Shown in pieces: positions 27,070 through 34,798 of a DNA stretch of 64,000 nucleotides. The position numbers and the translations under genes are program-made. How positions within the stretch are numbered: the first letter of the stretch is position 1; every line of letters begins with the position of its first letter. The DNA comes from Streptomyces laurentii. GTDB lineage: Bacteria > Actinomycetota > Actinomycetes > Streptomycetales > Streptomycetaceae. The notes below the pieces were generated by a model. It had not been told where the DNA came from. It searched no databases and saw nothing but the letters and a program-made list of their open reading frames with translations. Location of the stretch: assembly GCA_002355495.1 (NCBI GenBank), contig AP017424.1, positions 4,219,501-4,283,500 of the forward strand. Reading direction: 5' to 3'.

Positions 27070-27654
27070 ATGAGCATGAGCACGAGCCTGAACGAGGAGA
27101 CGGACGCGGGTACGGATACGCGGGCGACGACCGGTCTCCGCCTCGAACCCGTCACCCCCGACACCGTCGACGCCGCGATCGACCTGCGCGTCCATCCGCA
27201 CCAGGAGGACAACGTCGCGCCCGTCGTCCGTTCGCTCGCCGAGGCGTACGCGTACGGGGACGGCGCCTGGCCCCGGCTGATCTTCGACGGGGACCGGCTG
27301 GTCGGCTTCCTGATGGCCTTCCTCGACCTCCCGTGGGACGGAGCCGGCCGCCGCAGCGGCCTGTGGCGGCTGAACATCGACGCCGGGCAGCAGGGCAAGG
27401 GGTACGGGCGGTACGCCGTCCGGGCCGTGGCCGAGGAGCTGCGGCGGCGCGGGGCGGACGAGATGTACGTGACCTGGCACCAGGGCGAGCACGGCCCCGG
27501 CGCCTTCTACCGCGGGCTCGGCTTCCGGGAGACCGGCGAGATGTCGGGCGACCAGGCCGTCGGCCTCCTGGACCTGCGCGACACCGGTGCCGGCGGTGCC
27601 GGCGGTGACAGCAACGGCGGTGGCGGCGGTGGTGACGGCGCCAGCGGGACGTGA
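27070..27654 (+). CDS. GNAT family N-acetyltransferase (spermidine-type)
   Basis: A 194-residue acetyltransferase resembling polyamine (BltD-like) enzymes. LRVHPHQEDNVAPVVRSLAEA near residue 39 is the usual N-terminal pattern; WRLNIDAGQQGKGYGRYAV is motif A, and VTWHQGEHGPGAFYRGLGFR is motif B. The C-terminal 25 residues are Gly-rich and come from repeated GGCGGT codons. The ATG follows TCTAGCGT with no ribosome binding site, so the transcript is probably leaderless. A perfect hairpin begins right at its stop codon. Confidence 0.83.
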   Translation: MSMSTSLNEETDAGTDTRATTGLRLEPVTPDTVDAAIDLRVHPHQEDNVAPVVRSLAEAYAYGDGAWPRLIFDGDRLVGFLMAFLDLPWDGAGRRSGLWRLNIDAGQQGKGYGRYAVRAVAEELRRRGADEMYVTWHQGEHGPGAFYRGLGFRETGEMSGDQAVGLLDLRDTGAGGAGGDSNGGGGGGDGASGT

Positions 27655-27694
27655 CGGTGCGGGCCCGCCGTACGAGACGAGCGGGCCCGCACCG
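27655..27694. terminator. Perfect hairpin terminator
   Basis: CGGTGCGGGCCCGC and GCGGGCCCGCACCG form a 14-bp stem around a 12-base loop, between the acetyltransferase and the Cys-rich peptide gene. Confidence 0.9.
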
Positions 27695-27710
27695 TTCGGC
27701 ACGCGCGCGG

Positions 27711-27866
27711 TCAGCCGCAGCTGCCCCCGCACTGGCACGACCCGCCGGACTGGCAGCCGCAGCCGCAGCCCGGGCCGCACTGGCAGCCGCTGAGGGCGGT
27801 CAGGAACCCCGCGTCACGCGCGGGATCCTGCGTCGGGTGGTCGCGTATCGGAGCAGATTCGGCCAT
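27711..27866 (-). CDS. 51-residue Cys-rich (metallothionein-like) peptide
   Basis: A small ORF with a very strong ribosome binding site (GGGAGGGA, 5 bases before ATG). The product begins MAESAPIRDHPTQDPARDAG and ends with a 26-residue Gly/Cys/Gln/Ser tail holding eight Cys as CQC, CGCGC and CQC clusters. Such CxC spacing is typical of metal-binding peptides. It has no signal sequence, so it is cytoplasmic, or it could be a leader-core precursor peptide with an N-terminal leader of about 27 residues. No modifying enzymes are adjacent. It stands alone next to phoU. Function is inferred from composition only. Confidence 0.72.
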   Translation of the reverse strand: MAESAPIRDHPTQDPARDAGFLTALSGCQCGPGCGCGCQSGGSCQCGGSCG

Positions 27867-27995
27867 GGGGTCCCTCCCTGGCTCCCTGAGAGGCGTACGT
27901 CGCCCTCCTCTCATTGCAAGCCCGTCCCGCACGGCGCATCAACGGCGCACAGGCGTGCGGTGGTGTGCGACGGTGTGCGCCGCCCTGCCCCGATA

Positions 27996-28078
27996 CGCCC
28001 GAGACGCCGGACCCGCCCAACGCCTGCCGGACACGCCGGACCCGCCCACGCCTGCCGGACACGCCGGGCGAGCCCACG
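27996..28078. repeat. 29-bp tandem repeat, about 2.8 copies
   Basis: The unit beginning CGCCTGCCGGACACGCCGGA and ending CCCGCCCAC is repeated imperfectly between the Cys-rich peptide gene and the phoU 3' end. No gene is supported in 27867-28125. Confidence 0.8.
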
Positions 28079-28125
28079 CCCGCCCGACGTACCCGCGTGC
28101 CCCTCGTCCCTGCGCTTCCTCGCCG

Positions 28126-28806
28126 CTACGCGCCCTCGACGGGCGCGTCCGCCGGCTGGAGCTCGTCCGCGTGCTCGCCCGTCACCAGGTAGACCACGCG
28201 CTTGGCCACCGACACCGCGTGGTCGGCGAACCGCTCGTAATAACGGCCGAGCAGCGTCACGTCGACGGCCGTCTCGATGCCGTGCTTCCAGCGGTCGTCC
28301 ATCAGGTGCTGGAACAGCGCCCGGTGCAGCAGGTCCATCTCGTCGTCGTCCTGCTCCAGCTGAAGCGCCAGGTCGACGTCCTTGGTGATGATGACCTCGG
28401 CGGCCTTCGCCATCAGCCGCTGCGCCAGCTGCCCCATCTGCAGGATCGTGGCGTGCAGGTCGTCCGGCACCGCGCGGTCCGGGAACCGCAGCCGCGCCAG
28501 CTTCGCCACGTGCTGGGCCAGGTCGCCCGAGCGCTCCAGGTCGGCGCTCATCCGCAGCGAGGTGACGACTATCCGCAGGTCGGTCGCCACCGGCTGCTGC
28601 CGCGCGAGCAGCGCGATCGCGCGCGCCTCCAGGTCGTGCTGGAGGTCGTCGACCTTCTGGTCCGCGGCGATGACGTGCTCCGCGAGCTTCAGGTCGGCGT
28701 CCAGCATGGCCGTGGTGGCCCGCCCGATCGCGGACCCGACCAGGCGGGCCATCTCGACGAGGCCTTCGCCTATCGAGTCAAGTTCCTCGTGGTACGCGTC
28801 CCGCAT
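28126..28806 (-). CDS. phoU: Phosphate signalling regulator PhoU
   Basis: A 226-residue cytoplasmic all-helical protein made of two PhoU three-helix bundles. Metal-binding E/D-x3-D patterns appear in each half, for example LEARAIALLARQQPVATDLR then SADLERSGDLAQHVAKLA, and VTLLGRYYERFADHAVSVAKR. It modulates PhoR according to phosphate supply. It is divergent from phoR-phoP, with paired PHO boxes in the shared intergenic region. Those boxes, read on the minus strand, point toward phoU, so it is probably a PhoP target. Confidence 0.95.
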   Translation of the reverse strand: MRDAYHEELDSIGEGLVEMARLVGSAIGRATTAMLDADLKLAEHVIAADQKVDDLQHDLEARAIALLARQQPVATDLRIVVTSLRMSADLERSGDLAQHVAKLARLRFPDRAVPDDLHATILQMGQLAQRLMAKAAEVIITKDVDLALQLEQDDDEMDLLHRALFQHLMDDRWKHGIETAVDVTLLGRYYERFADHAVSVAKRVVYLVTGEHADELQPADAPVEGA

Positions 28807-29082
28807 GGGTGTCCCTTCATCGCGTCTCGTCGCGTCGCTCGCGTTTCATCGCGTCGCGTCGCTCGAACGTGGGCGGCCGGCTCGGAGCCCGTGACTCGTG
28901 ACCCGTGCCCGAAGTCCGACGCCGTGACCCGAAGCCCGCGGCTCGGGCCCCGTGCCACCGCCCGGGCCCCGTTCCCGCGGTCCGGATCAGGTACGGCCGT
29001 GGTCCCGGGCCCGGAGTCCCGTGGGCTCGGACCCCCACGCTCCCACGGTCCGGCCCGTACGCGTCCTGATCCGGCCGCCCGC

Positions 29083-29110
29083 GTGAACCGGACGCGTCCT
29101 CCAGGTGAAC
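29083..29110 (-). promoter_or_regulatory. PHO box pair A (PhoP binding)
   Basis: On the minus strand GTTCACCTGGA, an 11-base spacer unit GGACGCGTCCG and GTTCACGCGGG follow one another, so two GTTCAC units lie exactly 22 bases (2 x 11) apart, matching the 11-nt direct-repeat structure of Streptomyces PHO boxes. Confidence 0.8.
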
Positions 29111-29146
29111 TCTGGGCGACGCGGGCCCGGTTACCCTCCGCGGCAT

Positions 29147-29174
29147 GTGAATCACACCCGTCCCCTCGGTGAAC
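29147..29174 (-). promoter_or_regulatory. PHO box pair B (PhoP binding)
   Basis: Same structure as pair A: minus strand GTTCACCGAGG, spacer GGACGGGTGTG, ATTCACATGCC. The two units are again 22 bases apart. Pair B starts 64 bases from pair A. Confidence 0.8.
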
Positions 29175-29247
29175 TCTGGGCGACGACTGTTCGAGCAGCC
29201 ACTCGGACGGCTGGGAGAGTGTCGCCACACCCGCATAACCTGGACGC

Positions 29248-30738
29248 ATGGACGTGAACGCGGCGGTTGCCGCATTGGCCGCTATCGCCGGAGTATGTAC
29301 CGGCGTGATCGCCATGCTGGCGTTCCGCTGGAGCGAGCGCGACCAGGCGAAACCCACCCGTACCTCTCTGCACACCGACGCCGTGCTGCCGCCCGGCGTC
29401 GACACCGTGCTGTCCGTGCTGCGCTCCTCCGCCGTCGTCCTCGACGAGAGCGATTCCGTGGTCAAGGCCAGCTCGGCAGCGTACGCGCTCGGCCTGGTCC
29501 GCGGCGGGAAACTGGCTGTCGAACCCATGCTCAACATGGCCCGCGACACCCGTCGCGACGGCGAGATACGGCAGGTCGAACTCGACCTGCCGCGGCGCGG
29601 CACCGGCCGCGTCGAGGCCCTCGCAGTCTCCGCCCGGGTCGCCCCGCTGGGCTCCCGGCTGGTGCTGCTGCTCGTGGAGGACCTCACCGAGGCCCGTCGG
29701 ATCGAAGCGGTACGGCGTGACTTCGTCGCCAACGTGAGCCACGAGCTGAAGACCCCGACCGGAGCCCTCTCCCTGCTCTCCGAGGCCGTCATGGACGCCT
29801 CGGACGACCCCGAGGCGGTCACCCGCTTCGCGGGCCGGATGCAGATCGAGGCCACCCGCCTGACCAACCTGGTCCAGGAGCTCATCGACCTCTCCCGGGT
29901 GCAGAACGACGACCCGCTGGAGGACTCCGAGCCGGTACGGGTGGACGAACTGGTCGCCGAGGCCATCGACCGCTCCCGGCACACCGCCTCCACCAAGCAG
30001 ATCACCATGGCCGCCGGAGGCGCGGCCGACCTGTACGTCTGGGGCAGCCGCGGCCAGCTCGCCGCCGCTCTCGGCAACCTCGTCGAGAACGCCGTCAACT
30101 ACTCGCCCGCCCGCACCCGGGTCGGCATCGCCGCCCGCCGCGTCGCCGCCCCCGGTGGCGACCTGATCGAGATCGCCGTGACCGACCAGGGCATCGGCAT
30201 CTCCGAGAAGGACCGCGAGCGGGTCTTCGAACGCTTCTACCGGGTCGACCCGGCCCGCTCCCGCGCCACCGGCGGTACGGGGCTCGGCCTCGCCATCGTC
30301 AAGCACGTGGCCGCCTCGCACGGTGGCGAGGTCACCGTGTGGAGCACCGAGGGCCAGGGCTCGACCTTCACCCTGCGGCTGCCGGAGGCCGGCGCGGCAC
30401 GCGGCCGGCGTGCCGCGGATACCGGCTACGCCAGTGGGGACTATGCAGGTGACGACTTCGACGACGACACCTTTACGGACGGCGCCGACGGCGGCTTCGA
30501 CGACGCCGACCGCCCAGAAAACCGCCCTGAAAACCGCTCTGAAGACCGCCGGGGAGACCGCGACGGCGGCCACCCCGATGACGACCACCGCGCCGACGAC
30601 CACTCCCGTGGCGACGCCGCGGGCGGCCGCGGGCGCGTCGGCGGAGGCCGGTCCGCCGCGGCACCCGCGCCCGCCACTTCCGCACCAACTTCCGAACTCA
30701 TGACCGAACCGCTCATCGCCCCGGAGGTCCTTCCGTGA
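29248..30738 (+). CDS. phoR: Phosphate-sensing histidine kinase PhoR
   Basis: A 496-residue membrane sensor kinase. One transmembrane helix (VAALAAIAGVCTGVIAMLAF) lies near the N-terminus, followed by a PAS-like region (50-155), the DHp helix with FVANVSHELKTPTGAL (phospho-His near residue 165), and the ATPase domain with LVENAVNYSP (N box), DQGIGI and GGTGLGLAI (G boxes). It autophosphorylates and transfers phosphate to PhoP. The last 110 residues are a low-complexity acidic/Arg-rich tail (ENRPENRSEDRR). It overlaps phoP by 4 bases (GTGA). No ribosome binding site precedes the ATG, consistent with a leaderless message. Confidence 0.95.
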   Translation: MDVNAAVAALAAIAGVCTGVIAMLAFRWSERDQAKPTRTSLHTDAVLPPGVDTVLSVLRSSAVVLDESDSVVKASSAAYALGLVRGGKLAVEPMLNMARDTRRDGEIRQVELDLPRRGTGRVEALAVSARVAPLGSRLVLLLVEDLTEARRIEAVRRDFVANVSHELKTPTGALSLLSEAVMDASDDPEAVTRFAGRMQIEATRLTNLVQELIDLSRVQNDDPLEDSEPVRVDELVAEAIDRSRHTASTKQITMAAGGAADLYVWGSRGQLAAALGNLVENAVNYSPARTRVGIAARRVAAPGGDLIEIAVTDQGIGISEKDRERVFERFYRVDPARSRATGGTGLGLAIVKHVAASHGGEVTVWSTEGQGSTFTLRLPEAGAARGRRAADTGYASGDYAGDDFDDDTFTDGADGGFDDADRPENRPENRSEDRRGDRDGGHPDDDHRADDHSRGDAAGGRGRVGGGRSAAAPAPATSAPTSELMTEPLIAPEVLP

Positions 30739-31415
30739 CCCGAGTGCTTGTCGTCGAGGATGAGGAATCCTTCAGCGACGCCCTGTCGTACATGCTCCGC
30801 AAGGAAGGCTTCGAGGTCGCCGTGGCGGCGACCGGGCCCGACGGACTCGACGAGTTCGAGCGCAACGGAGCGGATCTCGTCCTCCTCGACCTGATGCTGC
30901 CGGGCCTGCCCGGCACCGAGGTGTGCCGCCAGCTGCGCGGCCGCTCGAACGTCCCGGTGATCATGGTGACCGCCAAGGACAGCGAGATCGACAAGGTCGT
31001 CGGCCTGGAGATAGGAGCCGACGACTACGTGACCAAGCCCTTCTCCTCGCGGGAGCTGGTCGCCCGCATCCGCGCGGTCCTGCGCCGCCGCGGCGAGCCG
31101 GAGGAGGTCACCCCCGCCGCCCTGGAGGCCGGCCCGGTCCGCATGGACGTGGACCGCCACGTGGTCACGGTCGGCGGCGGCAAGGTCGACCTGCCGCTGA
31201 AGGAGTTCGACCTCCTGGAGATGCTGCTGCGCAACGCGGGCCGCGTGCTGACCCGTATGCAGCTCATCGACCGGGTCTGGGGCGCGGACTACGTCGGCGA
31301 CACCAAGACCCTCGACGTTCACGTCAAGCGCCTCCGGGCCAAGATCGAGCCCGACCCGGGCGCCCCGCGCTACCTGGTGACGGTCCGCGGCCTGGGCTAC
31401 AAGTTCGAGCCGTAA
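30735..31415 (+). CDS. phoP: Response regulator PhoP
   Basis: A 226-residue OmpR-family DNA-binding response regulator of the phosphate-starvation response. The receiver domain has the acidic pair VVEDE (residues 6-10), phospho-acceptor Asp52 in LVLLDLMLPG, and Lys in DYVTKPFSSREL. The C-terminal winged helix has VDLPLKEFDLLEMLLR and TLDVHVKRLRAKIE. The GTG start overlaps the phoR stop, so translation is coupled. Its expected targets include the PHO boxes upstream of phoR/phoU. It ends near a strong hairpin terminator, and a copy of its final 21 bases recurs 115 bases downstream. Confidence 0.97.
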   Translation: MTRVLVVEDEESFSDALSYMLRKEGFEVAVAATGPDGLDEFERNGADLVLLDLMLPGLPGTEVCRQLRGRSNVPVIMVTAKDSEIDKVVGLEIGADDYVTKPFSSRELVARIRAVLRRRGEPEEVTPAALEAGPVRMDVDRHVVTVGGGKVDLPLKEFDLLEMLLRNAGRVLTRMQLIDRVWGADYVGDTKTLDVHVKRLRAKIEPDPGAPRYLVTVRGLGYKFEP

Positions 31416-31540
31416 AGACGGCGGCGATCTCTGCGGCCGGACGGAGTCCGGCGCGGCGTCCCGAAGCCCGTGAGGCCCCCAGGGGCCGAGCGGTGCGAGG
31501 GGCGCGGTGTGAGCGGGGGATCGAGCCGTAAAGACGGCGG
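31405..31540 (+). repeat. 21-bp direct repeat covering the phoP stop codon
   Basis: A 21-base sequence beginning TCGAGCCGTAAAGACGGCGG occurs at 31405-31425 (including the phoP TAA) and exactly again at 31520-31540. The 94 bases between contain no gene. This looks like a past local duplication. Confidence 0.85.
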
Positions 31541-31543
31541 CCA

Positions 31544-31585
31544 TACGTGAAGGGCGCCCCCTCCGAGAGGGGGCGCCTTTCACGT
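31544..31585. terminator. Strong bidirectional terminator after phoP
   Basis: ACGTGAAGGGCGCCCCCTC pairs with GAGGGGGCGCCTTTCACGT (one mismatch) around a short loop, between convergent phoP and the lipoprotein gene. Confidence 0.92.
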
Positions 31586-31611
31586 ATACGTGCGTACGGC
31601 GTGTACGGCGG

Positions 31612-32262
31612 TCAGTGACCGGCCGCGTGAGTGGCCTCGCCCGTCGGGCCGGCGGTGCTACCCGGGGTCGCCGTGCCCGTCGGGGCGGCGGGCTTGGTCG
31701 CCGTGCCCGTCGGGGTGGCGGTGGCGGTGGCGGTCGGCAGGGCCGGGATCTCGGACGGGCCGAACTCCTTGAAGTAGCTGGCGGCCGGGACGACGAAGGC
31801 GTTCACCTTCGCCTCGCCGGTCTTGCTCAGCTTGAAGACGACCTGCTGCGAGCTGCCGTTCTTGCCGGCTTCGCGGCCGTTCTCGATGGTGGCGGACGCG
31901 TTGCCCGCGCCGCCCAGCAGCGTGGAGCCGCCGGCCGGGACGACGACCGGACCGGTGCCCTTGGCGGGGGCCAGCTTCACCGTCGCCGAGGTGCCCGGCA
32001 GGGTGATCGACTCGAGGGTCTGCTGCTTGTCACCATTGTTGAAGAGGGTGGCGGAAACGACCGCGGGGCCCTCCGCACCGTGCTCGGGCTGGGTGATGAC
32101 CAGGACGTTGAGGACCTTGATGTCATCGACCGAGACACCGGCGTTGTCCGGCCGGATGCCGAGCGTCTGTGCGTCGTTACCCGCACCACAGGCGGACAGC
32201 GAGGCGACCGAGATCACGAGGGCGGTGGCGGCGAGGGCGCCGCGTCGAAGGCTGCGGCTCAC
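31612..32262 (-). CDS. Putative lipoprotein (DUF461-like)
   Basis: A 216-residue secreted lipoprotein. The signal peptide ends in the lipobox LSAC with Cys25 as lipid anchor. The mature domain (residues 45-165) is beta-rich, with VLVITQPEHGAEGPAVVSAT and VVPAGGSTLLGG; it resembles DUF461/PCu(A)C-type copper-chaperone-like folds, but the expected Met/His copper motif is not evident. A Thr/Ala/Pro-rich C-terminal tail of about 45 residues follows. Its position beside phoP is conserved in Streptomyces as I recall. The exact role is unknown. Confidence 0.82.
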   Translation of the reverse strand: MSRSLRRGALAATALVISVASLSACGAGNDAQTLGIRPDNAGVSVDDIKVLNVLVITQPEHGAEGPAVVSATLFNNGDKQQTLESITLPGTSATVKLAPAKGTGPVVVPAGGSTLLGGAGNASATIENGREAGKNGSSQQVVFKLSKTGEAKVNAFVVPAASYFKEFGPSEIPALPTATATATPTGTATKPAAPTGTATPGSTAGPTGEATHAAGH

Positions 32263-33051
32263 GGCGGCGGCATCTCCTAGGACGAACGGACAGGCTAAGG
32301 AACGGCTAAAGGTGTGTCAGCGGCCTTAGGTTACCGAGCCGCACTCTCCGCCTCGCACCCGACCCGCCCCCTAGTGGGTGTCTTGCCCGTCTCCGGTGCC
32401 TCGCGCGGCCTTCGCCGGACTGTGGTCGGAGCCGCTGCCGACGGTCACGAGCCACCACCGGACCCGCCACCGGACGGGCGTCGGACAGCCGTCGGACAGC
32501 CGTCGGAGGGCCGTTGGACGGCCCTCCGACCGTCCCGTGGGTGGGTCTCCAACAGACGCTGATCCGTTCCGAGGAACGTCGATAACGCGCCGACATGGCT
32601 GGATCTCCACACATTGACTCGCTGTTTGCCCCTCGTTTGACCCGGCGTTCACAAATCCGCCGTGATCAATTCGGCCATCGTGCGCGCATTCCCCCATCCG
32701 GGTCCTTCGGGAGGCATTCGAGAAACCCCGGTGATCAATTCGGGAATCGGTCCGGACGGGTGGTCGATCACGCCGCCGATGCTCGAACGGAGTACGTGAA
32801 CAGCGCCACACCGAACCTGGCGAACCGGGGCATCACTCCCTCCTCGGCCCCCTCCTGGCATCTGTGACACCACTGTTTCCCTGCGTCCGCGCAGCGGCTC
32901 CGACCTGCGAATACCGCACTCCGGAAGACCTCCGCAGCACGTCCGCCGCGCTGTTGTCAAGCCCCGAGATATGCCCTGACCTGCGAAAACGCCATTCAGA
33001 AGAAGCCGTATCCGTGTTACCCTGGATAGCCACGGAAGGGGTACCTGTCAC
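32263..33051. other. Long intergenic region before carD
   Basis: A 789-base stretch without a supported gene. It contains a perfect 12-bp-stem hairpin (32502-32530), three GTCGGACAGCC-like direct repeats before it, the sequence GTGATCAATTCGG twice (near 32661 and 32731), and the repeated GACCTGCGAA (near 32905 and 32978). Just before carD, TACCCT and GATAGC offer -10 candidates. GC is visibly lower than in the flanking genes from about 32640 onward. Short ORFs here lack coding bias. Confidence 0.7.
32502..32530. terminator. Perfect 12-bp-stem hairpin upstream of the lipoprotein and carD
   Basis: GTCGGAGGGCCG, loop TTGGA, CGGCCCTCCGAC. It lies between divergent genes, so it is not an ordinary terminator; it could be a leader structure, the terminator of an unseen small RNA, or a protein site. 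Confidence 0.55.
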
Positions 33052-33534
33052 ATGACGTTCAAGGTTGGCGACACCGTGGTCTATCCCCATCATGGGGCCG
33101 CGCTGATCGAGGCCATCGAAACTCGCCAGATCAAAGGCGTGGACAAGACCTACTTGGTGCTCAAGGTCGCGCAGGGTGACCTGACGGTACGCGTACCGGC
33201 GGACAACGCCGAGTTCGTCGGTGTTCGCGACGTGGTTGGTCAGGACGGGCTGGACCGGGTCTTCGAGGTGCTGCGCGCGCCGTACGCGGAAGAGCCGACG
33301 AACTGGTCCCGTCGCTACAAGGCAAATCTGGAGAAGCTCGCCTCCGGTGACGTCATCAAGGTCGCCGAAGTGGTGCGCGACCTGTGGCGTCGTGAGCGCG
33401 AGCGCGGACTCTCCGCCGGTGAGAAGCGCATGCTCGCCAAGGCCCGCCAGATCCTGGTGAGCGAGCTGGCTCTCGCGGAGAACACCAACGAGGACAAGGC
33501 CGAGGCACTTCTCGACGAAGTACTCGCGTCCTGA
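33052..33534 (+). CDS. carD: CarD family RNA polymerase-binding regulator
   Basis: A 160-residue CarD/CdnL protein that stabilises the open promoter complex, acting on rRNA and other promoters through contact with the RNA polymerase beta subunit. The N-terminal Tudor-like domain reads FKVGDTVVYPHHGAALIEAIE; the helical C-terminal DNA-binding domain includes NWSRRYKANLEKLASGD and the conserved Trp in RDLWRRERERGLS. GGAAGGGG precedes the ATG. The gene lies upstream of ispD-ispF, an order also seen in mycobacteria, separated here by 514 bases. Confidence 0.95.
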   Translation: MTFKVGDTVVYPHHGAALIEAIETRQIKGVDKTYLVLKVAQGDLTVRVPADNAEFVGVRDVVGQDGLDRVFEVLRAPYAEEPTNWSRRYKANLEKLASGDVIKVAEVVRDLWRRERERGLSAGEKRMLAKARQILVSELALAENTNEDKAEALLDEVLAS

Positions 33535-34048
33535 GCCCGACACCCGAGCCGACCGCCTGACGCCTGGCATACCCGCCATGTCAGCACGACGCACGATGCC
33601 GCAGTGCCCGTAGACGTCCTGTGAATCCCGGTGGGCCGCTGAGAAGCGGTCCACCGTACGGTTCCACAGTGCCGTCGCCGGGCACTGCGGCATGTTCGTC
33701 TCTCTGTTCGGACCCCCTGATCCGCATCCCGATCCCGATCACCGAACTCGATCCCGATCACCGACGCCCGACCGGCGATGTCCGGCCGGCGACGCCGATC
33801 CGGTCGACGACACCGATCCCGACCGGCGATACGCGATCCCCGATCACAAGCTTCGACCCGGATCCAGGATCTCCGGAACCCGGTACACCCGGAACCGGAG
33901 AGCCGGCATCCCCCCGCGGCTCTCGCACGGCGCCACCCGACCGTACTCACGGAAGGGGCCGGAAGGGGCCCGGTCAAGGCGTCACCGTCAAGCTCATCGA
34001 CGCCATACCCACGTCGCCCGCGGAAACAAACCTGCCGGAGTGCAACCG
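33535..34048 (+). other. Intergenic region between carD and ispD
   Basis: No gene is supported. The middle part (33720-33850) has repeated GATCCCGATCACC and CCGACCGGCGAT(G/A) motifs that give short repetitive Asp/Pro/Arg-rich ORFs in several frames. The only clear signal is GGAG 8 bases before the ispD ATG. No strong hairpin was found after carD. Confidence 0.6.
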
Positions 34049-34798
34049 ATGACAGACCAAGCGCGTGAAAGCCGGACCGCCGTGGTGATCCCCGCGGCCG
34101 GCCGTGGTGTCCGCCTCGGCCCGGGCGCCCCCAAGGCGCTGCGCGCGTTGAACGGCACGCCCATCCTCGTCCACGCCGTCCGGGCGATGGCCGCCTCGCG
34201 CGCCGTCTCCCTCGTCGTCGTGGTCGCCCCCGCCGACGGCGCCGCCGAGGTCAAGAACCTCCTCGACGACCACGCCCTGCCCGACCGTACCGACTACGTC
34301 GTCGTCCCCGGCGGCGACACCCGCCAGGAGTCCGTCCACCTCGGACTCAAGGCGGTGCCGGACGACATCACCACCGTCCTCGTCCATGACGCGGCCCGCC
34401 CGCTCGTCCCGGCCGAGGTCGTCGACACCGTCATCGAGGCGGTACGGGACGGGGCGGTCGCCGTCGTCCCCGCGCTGCCCCTCGCCGACACGGTCAAGGA
34501 GATCGAGCCGGCCGAGCGGCCCGGCGACCCCGAGCGCGTCGTCGCGACCCCCGTGCGGGCCCGGCTGCGCGCCGTACAGACTCCGCAGGGCTTCGACCGG
34601 GACACCCTGGTCAACGCCCATGCCACCGTCGCCCTCGCCGGCGAGGGCGCCACCGACGACGCCGGGATGGTCGAGAAGCTCGGCGCGCCCGTCGTCGTGG
34701 TGCCCGGCCACGAAGAGGCGTTCAAGGTGACCCGCCCCCTCGACCTCGTCCTCGCCGAGGCCGTACTCGCCCGCAGGAGGGCCAACGATGGCTTCTGA
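34049..34798 (+). CDS. ispD: 2-C-methyl-D-erythritol 4-phosphate cytidylyltransferase
   Basis: A 249-residue MEP-pathway enzyme that couples CTP to methylerythritol phosphate for isoprenoid synthesis. The nucleotide-binding loop AVVIPAAGRGVRLGPGAPKAL is at residues 10-30 (Arg and Lys contacts), then PGGDTRQESVHLGL, VLVHDAARPLVP, RAVQTPQGFDR and ATDDAGMVEKLG, all diagnostic. GGAG lies 8 bases before the ATG; an upstream in-frame extension into repeat DNA is rejected. It overlaps ispF by 11 bases, so the two are translated together. Confidence 0.97.
   Translation: MTDQARESRTAVVIPAAGRGVRLGPGAPKALRALNGTPILVHAVRAMAASRAVSLVVVVAPADGAAEVKNLLDDHALPDRTDYVVVPGGDTRQESVHLGLKAVPDDITTVLVHDAARPLVPAEVVDTVIEAVRDGAVAVVPALPLADTVKEIEPAERPGDPERVVATPVRARLRAVQTPQGFDRDTLVNAHATVALAGEGATDDAGMVEKLGAPVVVVPGHEEAFKVTRPLDLVLAEAVLARRRANDGF

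Larger units (their letters stand above)
28807..29247. other. phoU-phoR intergenic regulatory region
   Basis: A 441-base region without a gene. The phoU-proximal part (28800-29060) is rich in GTGACCCG/CGTGCCC-type short repeats with no clear signal. The phoR-proximal part contains two PHO-box pairs, inside two copies of GGTGAACTCTGGGCGACG (29104-29121 and 29168-29185), and a CATAAC -10-like box 8 bases before the phoR ATG. Confidence 0.8.

Noticed and set aside
32595..32867. Possible 90-codon gene upstream of carD
   Set aside because: No ribosome binding site, weak third-position GC and no motif; it lies in lower-GC regulatory DNA.
33621..34052. 143-codon Pro/Asp/Thr-rich ORF between carD and ispD
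   Set aside because: Derived from the GATCCCGATC repeats; no start signal, and it overlaps the ispD start.
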